A stretch of 64,000 nucleotides of DNA. Source: Oscillospiraceae bacterium. Lineage in GTDB: Bacteria > Bacillota > Clostridia > Oscillospirales > UBA929. Below the pieces are notes generated by a model that had not been told where the DNA came from, made no database searches, and saw only the letters and a list, made by a program, of their open reading frames with translations. Position 1 is the stretch's first letter, and the number at the start of each line of letters is the position of its first letter. This document shows positions 59,876 through 64,000 of the stretch, piece by piece. The translations under genes and the position numbers were made by a program. The stretch lies in NCBI GenBank assembly GCA_009780275.1, contig WRAI01000006.1, positions 20,580 to 84,579 of the forward strand. The letters are read 5' to 3'.

Positions 59876-60625
59876 CTACTTGGTGCGTATCAATGCGTTT
59901 TCCTCGGACTGGCGGCGTATAATTTCACGCTGTTGCTCAACGATATACTTGTAAAAGCGGTTCTTTTGCTTTTGGCAAGCATGGAGGAATCTGACCGCCA
60001 CCTTATACTTGTGGACTTCGATTTCCTCACCCTCGTCCAGCGGTTGCGCCTCAATATCTGCCCGCTCGTGCCGCATAACCTCGGCATCAACAGTTTCTTC
60101 CGTGCCAATGTCAAAACAAAGGGTTAGTTTTTCGCGGATTGCAAAGTTCTCATTTGTAGTGAACAACATTCCGCCATCGCTGAAATTTGCCATACGGCAC
60201 AATATCGGCGGGGGTGGCTCGTCATTGCTGTCCGTCACACGCCGCACCATGACAGGCAGAGAGCATTGCAAGCGGTAGCAGTCACGCCGTTGGTCGGCTT
60301 TGATGTTACCGACACGCCGCATCTTGGCGAACATGAGATTATCTCGCTCGACCCGCTCAACAAATTGCACAGCCAGCGAGAACATACGAGATTTGGCGAA
60401 AAGGTACATTTGAATCGCTTTGCCTCGTGGCAGGGGGTAGTGATAGCCTCGGTGAATAGGCATTTTAATAAGGAAACACCCATCGGGCAGCACTTCCTCT
60501 ACATATGACCCCAGCGATACACGCCCTTGCACCTCGCTTGCACCGCTTAATCGCTCGATTTCAAGCAAAACTTTCATATCAGCCACGATTTCGATATGTT
60601 CTTGCTTGGATTGCTGTTTTGCCAT
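59876..60625 (-). CDS. YcgR/PilZ-type c-di-GMP receptor
   Basis: 249 residues. The N-terminal YcgR-like barrel is followed by a PilZ domain with QRRDCYR (the RxxxR c-di-GMP motif, about 113-119) and NFSDGGMLF (the (D/N)xSxxG motif, about 147-155). Both binding motifs are intact. Together with the adjacent HD-GYP-like gene it forms a sensor/hydrolase pair on the element. GGAGG precedes ATG 60625. It may link conjugation or surface behaviour to cellular c-di-GMP. Confidence 0.88.
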   Translation of the reverse strand: MAKQQSKQEHIEIVADMKVLLEIERLSGASEVQGRVSLGSYVEEVLPDGCFLIKMPIHRGYHYPLPRGKAIQMYLFAKSRMFSLAVQFVERVERDNLMFAKMRRVGNIKADQRRDCYRLQCSLPVMVRRVTDSNDEPPPPILCRMANFSDGGMLFTTNENFAIREKLTLCFDIGTEETVDAEVMRHERADIEAQPLDEGEEIEVHKYKVAVRFLHACQKQKNRFYKYIVEQQREIIRRQSEENALIRTK

Positions 60626-60765
60626 ATCTGACCTCCTTTCGGGAATAAAAAAAGACCCGATTGATAGATGGTGATAATCAACCGAGCCTGTTTTGCGTTT
60701 TTGGGCATTGCAAAGGGCATGGTGTCGGATAACGCCATGCCCTTTGTCATAACCAAAAGTTGTGT

Positions 60766-61785
60766 TTATCCTGTTTTTTCAAAGTACATCGCTAACGCCT
60801 TTTCTACGATGTCCTGTACCTCCTTTGCGGGTTGATTAGGCTTGAAATACTTGGAATACACATCCTTGCTGACCTTAACCGTGGGTGTGCGGTTTGGTTT
60901 TGGGTTCAATGCACCCGATAGAATACGCTTGATTGCATCATCATCCAGCCTGTCTTTTGCCGAATACTTACGGAGCATATCGGCTTTTTTCATATCAACA
61001 GATAATCCATACCGTTCTATGCAATTTGCCAATAGGCTTTGTTCGGACTCATGCAGATACGATATTGTGACGGCAGGGATAAACGCGATTGTGCCGTAAT
61101 CAAGGTATTCTTTCAGCCTTACTATAAGCTGATTTACTCGCAGATAACGGGCAACTGTGTCTTTGGAAAGGCTGTATGTTTCACCTACTCTTGCCATTGA
61201 AGTCAACTTATTCGCAACTTGCGAAGAAGTTTCATCAGCCCTGCTATCATGCGGGTTTTCGAGCATTTCTAACTGTTTAATTATGTCATTTCGCTTGCCC
61301 TGTGAGAACATCTTAGAATGGTGCAGGGCAATGACCGCCGCCTTTTCCGAGTGGCACATTTCAGAAAATGACCGCTGGATAAGGTTCGTTTCGATAACAT
61401 AAACCATTGCATCTGCATCGCTGATGTTTTCAAGGATGATAGCGGGTACATCTGAAAGCCCAGCCAGTTTCGTTGCCTCTACACGATTATGCCCCGACAA
61501 GATTTCAAGGATAGTGCCTATCCTACGGACGATAATCGGCACGAGTACGCCGTTTGCCTTTATGCTGGCAACCATATCGTCCATCCGCTCTCCCTCATGT
61601 AAGCGGAAACGGAATCCATCAAATGGGGTTAGTTGTTCAATGGGAGTGGAGGTTATGACCCGCTTGTTGGTAGGTTGCGTTCCTATAATCGACGTTGCTT
61701 GCTCCAATGGATTGACCCCATCGTTGAGTAAGAACAAATCGTCAAGGTTCTGCAAGCGTGGCTTGGCTTTGAGTTTATCGGGCAT
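60766..61785 (-). CDS. parB: ParB-family partition protein
   Basis: 339 residues. ParB/Sulfiredoxin-type N-terminus (TPIEQLTPFDGFRFRLHEG, VPIIVRRIGTILEILSGHNR, with GHNR the nucleotide-binding GxxR) and a helix-turn-helix (TYSLSKDTVARYLRVNQLIV). It binds parS-like sites and partners ParA to stabilise the element in its excised form. ATG 61785 follows GGAGG and lies 11 bases inside the parA end. The DNA-binding and dimerisation parts look complete. Confidence 0.9.
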   Translation of the reverse strand: MPDKLKAKPRLQNLDDLFLLNDGVNPLEQATSIIGTQPTNKRVITSTPIEQLTPFDGFRFRLHEGERMDDMVASIKANGVLVPIIVRRIGTILEILSGHNRVEATKLAGLSDVPAIILENISDADAMVYVIETNLIQRSFSEMCHSEKAAVIALHHSKMFSQGKRNDIIKQLEMLENPHDSRADETSSQVANKLTSMARVGETYSLSKDTVARYLRVNQLIVRLKEYLDYGTIAFIPAVTISYLHESEQSLLANCIERYGLSVDMKKADMLRKYSAKDRLDDDAIKRILSGALNPKPNRTPTVKVSKDVYSKYFKPNQPAKEVQDIVEKALAMYFEKTG

Positions 61786-62563
61786 GACCGCACACCTCCA
61801 ATGCAAAATTCGTGTAGGCATGAGCGGCTTTGCTGTCGGCTTGGTAGTCCAAGATGCTACGGCTTGCGTAATTTGCCTCGCCGACCTTTACCGTGCTGGG
61901 GATGATGGCATTAAACATCTTGATTCTGTCACCGCAAAAATCGTCCAGCAGAGCCTTTGCCGAATGGAAAAGTCTTGTCCGTTCATCGCAGATAGTGAGC
62001 AGAACACCCGCTATCTCAATCCGCTTGTTGATTTTCCGCTTTACCTTGAATATGGTACGCATTAAATCGGTCAACCCGGTAGCCGACCACAACTGAGGGC
62101 TAACAGGGATAATCACTTCATCACAAGCGGCGAGTGCGTTGATGGTGAGTAAGCCGAGGTATGGGTTCGTGTCTATAATAATGAAGTGGTAGTCACCCCG
62201 CAGGGGTTCAAGCAACTCCGACAAGGTATGTTCCCCGCCCATTTCGTCACGCAGATTGATTTCCGCTACGGATAGGTTTATGTCGCAGGGGATGATGTCT
62301 ACCTTTTCGCCGTGTTGGATGTACTCGGCTTTGTCGGGCAGAAGTTCGCCGTCCATTATTGCAGTCAGTAGGCTGTGCATAGACAACGGCAACTCGGCGG
62401 GGCGTTCGATGCCGAAACTCATTGATAAATTCGCTTGCGGGTCAAAATCCACCAAAAGCACCTTGTAACCCTGCTCTGCCAATGCGAAACCCAAATTGCA
62501 AGCGGTAGTGGTCTTGCCTGTGCCACCCTTTTGGTTGGCTACGGTTATGATTTTGTTTTCCAT
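61775..62563 (-). CDS. parA: ParA/Soj-family ATPase
   Basis: 262 residues. Deviant Walker A KGGTGKTTTACNLG near the N-terminus, Walker B IIIDTNPYLGLLT, and FDPQANLS all fit ParA. It forms the partition system with ParB. GGAGGG precedes ATG 62563, and the gene overlaps its neighbours on both sides, showing one operon. Confidence 0.92.
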   Translation of the reverse strand: MENKIITVANQKGGTGKTTTACNLGFALAEQGYKVLLVDFDPQANLSMSFGIERPAELPLSMHSLLTAIMDGELLPDKAEYIQHGEKVDIIPCDINLSVAEINLRDEMGGEHTLSELLEPLRGDYHFIIIDTNPYLGLLTINALAACDEVIIPVSPQLWSATGLTDLMRTIFKVKRKINKRIEIAGVLLTICDERTRLFHSAKALLDDFCGDRIKMFNAIIPSTVKVGEANYASRSILDYQADSKAAHAYTNFALEVCGHAR

Positions 62564-63123
62564 ATCTCAAACCCTCCTATTATTTTTTTGAATTGTTCTG
62601 AATTTGTCCGATACTCAATAAAGCGTGGGGTAACGACAAATTCTAATAGGTATGGCTTGGGTATAAGATACTTGGGGTGGGTCATAATTGACTTGATTGC
62701 CCCTGCTTTTAGCAATTTCAAAACCGTGCTTAGTTCCAGTCCTGTCATTTCCGTAATGTCTTGGGATGTCAGCAAATCCTCGTACCCTGCATAGATATAG
62801 TTGAAGTAATCCGCTATATCCGATTCTTGCCCCGCTAAAACCAGTTGAGCAAAGCATTTGCGGGTACTTTGTTTGTGGGATGTGACTGCTCCGTGGGGTA
62901 TCATACTACCGACTTGCTCTCGGCGGCGAAGATAGGTAATGACATCATCAAGGGCGATTTTGTACCGCCATGTCTGCTTGCCTGTGTCCTCTGCTGGGAT
63001 AATCCCATGCTCTACGAGATACCTTGCACTCCGCTTGGCTATCCTGCATATCCTGTGCAGATGGTCGAGGCTGATGTGGGCGGGGTACTGCTCCCGCAAT
63101 GATTCATACATTTCTTGTTTCAT
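62545..63123 (-). CDS. DNA-binding HTH protein, first gene of the partition operon
   Basis: 192 residues. A helix-turn-helix (ISLDHLHRICRIAKRSARYL, VEHGIIPAEDTGKQTWRYKI) followed by a second possible HTH near 125-155 (LTSQDITEMTGLELSTVLKL, LKAGAIKSIM). ATG 63123 is preferred, with GGAGG seven bases upstream; the longer start has none. It overlaps parA by 19 bases. Homologues stand before ParA in Tn1549-type elements; a role in replication or partition control is likely. Confidence 0.78.
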   Translation of the reverse strand: MKQEMYESLREQYPAHISLDHLHRICRIAKRSARYLVEHGIIPAEDTGKQTWRYKIALDDVITYLRRREQVGSMIPHGAVTSHKQSTRKCFAQLVLAGQESDIADYFNYIYAGYEDLLTSQDITEMTGLELSTVLKLLKAGAIKSIMTHPKYLIPKPYLLEFVVTPRFIEYRTNSEQFKKIIGGFEIWKTKS

Positions 63124-63138
63124 AGCGTCCTCCAAAGG

Positions 63139-63162
63139 TTTATTTGTCAATAGTAGGCAGAC
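63139..63162. repeat. Right copy of the 24-bp terminal-region inverted repeat
   Basis: GTCAATAGTAGG at 63146-63157 is the exact reverse complement of 687-698, with 19 of 24 bases matching over the longer stretch. It lies immediately upstream of the partition operon. Confidence 0.55.
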
Positions 63163-63469
63163 GCTAATTTGTGTGTTTCATAAAATGTAGTGAAATGTTT
63201 GCCATTTTTCCAACGAGGCAAAAATCGTGATGCCGTTCGTGTCGCACAAAATATGCGGTGGATTGAGTGGACAATGTTTGCTCGATGTTTGCTAAACGTC
63301 CAAAAAACATTGCTAAATCGGGCTGAAAGGACATTGGGGTTCGAGCCGCATGATTACTGCTTTTACACGAACAAAGACCGCTCAAAGCCAGTTTTTACTT
63401 GACTTTGCACGGTCTTTAACTTACACTCAATTCCATGATGATGACCTATTTTCCAAACAGCATAGAAAA
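63163..63469. other. Right-end non-coding region with direct repeats and a hairpin
   Basis: No gene is supported. ATGTTTGC occurs three times in the same direction (63195-63202, 63274-63281, 63285-63292), which could be integrase or excisionase arm sites or an operator. A hairpin AAAGACCG/CGGTCTTT (63373-63417) with an inner CAAAG/CTTTG stem lies 52 bases before the tRNA fragment. The region is the expected place of attR arm sites. Confidence 0.45.
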
Positions 63470-63522
63470 CTTGAAAACCGCAGAGGTGAAAGCCTCCAGG
63501 GGTTCGAATCCCTTGCTATCCG
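63470..63522 (+). tRNA. 3' part of tRNA-Ser(UGA) left at attR
   Basis: The sequence starts in the anticodon loop (CTTGAAA, 63470-63476, anticodon TGA at 63472-63474) and continues with the 3' anticodon strand ACCGC, a long variable arm (63482-63497), a T-arm AGGGG-TTCGAAT-CCCTT (63498-63514), the 3' acceptor strand GCTATCC and discriminator G. The long variable arm and UGA anticodon identify tRNA-Ser. The bases before it (CATAGAAAA) do not pair with ACCGC, so the 5' half is missing. This is what insertion of an ICE into the anticodon loop leaves at its far end; CCA is not encoded. Confidence 0.8.
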
Positions 63523-63531
63523 ACCTAAAGG

Positions 63532-63561
63532 CCTACAGATGCAGCAATCTGTAGGTTTTTT
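63532..63561 (+). terminator. Rho-independent terminator of the tRNA-Ser gene
   Basis: CCTACAGAT (63532-63540) pairs with ATCTGTAGG (63547-63555), 9 bp with a six-base loop, followed by TTTTTT. It is nine bases after the tRNA 3' end and is the original tRNA terminator. Confidence 0.85.
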
Positions 63562-63589
63562 ATTTAAAGGATACGAAAGGGGTGTTTCA

Positions 63590-63883
63590 ATGATTCGTGT
63601 TTATTTGGACAATTGTTGTTTTAACAGACCATATGACGACCAACGTTACTTAAAAATTGAATTGGAAACTAAGGCAAAATTAAAAATACAAGAACTTATT
63701 GTTAACGGTGAATTGGAATTGGCAATTTCATATATTTTGGAACAAGAAAACGATGATAATCCCTTTTTGGAACGTAAAGCCATTATTGATGATTTTTTCA
63801 AATATGCGATCATTAATATTAATGAAAGCCAAGAAATTATTAAGATAGCTAACGCGGCGATGGCTGCAGGTCTAAAAGTATAA
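63590..63883 (+). pseudogene. PIN-like domain protein, truncated by an IS element
   Basis: 97 residues. YLDNCCFNRPYDDQ at the start is the first acidic motif of a PIN-like nuclease family found in anaerobes, and SYILEQENDDNPF the following helix. The frame stops right after AAGLKV, where family members continue with KDALHIA and further acidic motifs. An IS630-type transposase begins 45 bases later, so the insertion evidently cut the gene. Host chromosomal gene just outside the ICE. GAAAGGGG precedes ATG 63590. Confidence 0.7.
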
Positions 63884-64000
63884 TAACATAAATCGACAAC
63901 GGTCGACAAAAGTGATAAAATAAAAGCATGGCATATGACGCGAAATTTCGGGGTCGTGTGTTGAAATACATCGACAAAGGTCACACAGTACAGGAAGCAC
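63881..64000 (+). mobile_element. Left end of an IS630-family insertion sequence
   Basis: The PIN frame breaks at a TA (target of the IS630/Tc1 group), followed by AT-rich DNA with a TCGAC/GTCGA palindrome (63893-63906) and a transposase start. The exact terminal inverted repeat cannot be fixed because the other end is outside the window. Confidence 0.6.
63928..64000 (+). CDS. IS630-family transposase, N-terminal 24 residues only
   Basis: MAYDAKFRGRVLKYIDKGHT followed by VQEA is the typical N-terminal helix-turn-helix start of IS630-type transposases (compare the family pattern MAYSxDFRxRVLxYIxxGHS). The rest, including the DDE catalytic domain, lies beyond the window. Confidence 0.75.
   Translation, partial: MAYDAKFRGRVLKYIDKGHTVQEA

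Noticed and set aside
63336..63344. GGGGTTCGA resembling a tRNA T-loop
   Set aside because: No pairing T-stem (AGCCG follows instead of CCCC) and no acceptor or anticodon arms nearby.
1..64000. CRISPR array
   Set aside because: No run of regularly spaced direct repeats was seen on either strand.

Overview
The window is most of an integrative and conjugative element (ICE) of the Tn1549 / Clostridioides difficile CTn type, followed by about 0.5 kb of host chromosome. The backbone families (MobP relaxase, MobC, PrgI, VirB4, DUF4315, DUF4366, Maff2, PcfB, DUF3848, DUF3849/YodL, a giant helicase-methylase, TopB, sortase with an LPXTG protein) are typical of Clostridia. Strong GGAGG ribosome binding sites and frequent TTG starts also fit a Gram-positive anaerobe. 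No rRNA or other species marker is present, so the genus stays open.

Layout. 1-6360 (minus strand): tyrosine integrase cut by the window edge, excisionase, MazF-like toxin, sigma-like factor, zinc-ribbon protein, ImmA/IrrE protease with XRE repressor, HIRAN protein and WYL regulator, separated by two long structured non-coding stretches. 6490-25640 (plus strand, opposite to the backbone): a 15-gene cargo island behind one good sigma-70-type promoter. It holds an XRE regulator, SNF2 helicase, Abi_C protein, helical protein, type III Mod, three small membrane proteins, type III Res, metallophosphoesterase, membrane coiled-coil protein, uracil-glycosylase-like protein, Fe-S HhH-GPD glycosylase with a tandem N-terminal repeat, PD-(D/E)XK nuclease and KilA-N protein. 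25890-63120 (minus strand): relaxase, candidate oriT, MobC, the giant methylase-helicase, ArdC/YodL/DUF3849 protein, topoisomerase III, surface protein and sortase, the type IV secretion genes, coupling protein, PcfB, antirepressor, Toprim protein, HD-GYP and PilZ pair, ParB, ParA and a HTH protein.

Right end. At 63470-63522 lies the 3' part of a tRNA-Ser(UGA) gene beginning in the anticodon loop, followed by its terminator. This reads as attR: the element is inserted in the anticodon loop, and the restored tRNA would lie left of the window with the rest of int. Beyond it is a PIN-domain gene cut short by an IS630-family element.

How it fits together. The minus-strand genes excise, process and transfer the element. 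The plus-strand island looks like anti-phage or anti-plasmid cargo built around a type III restriction-modification system whose mod and res genes are separated by three membrane proteins, with a downstream DNA-base-removal and nuclease module I cannot match to a named system. Other notable points are near-cognate start codons inferred for three transfer genes (AUA for mobC, CUG for the cytosine methylase, AUU for pcfB), two MutS domain I-like copies inside the giant helicase, a c-di-GMP hydrolase/receptor pair, inverted repeats near both ends, and a three-copy palindromic repeat inside coding sequences.
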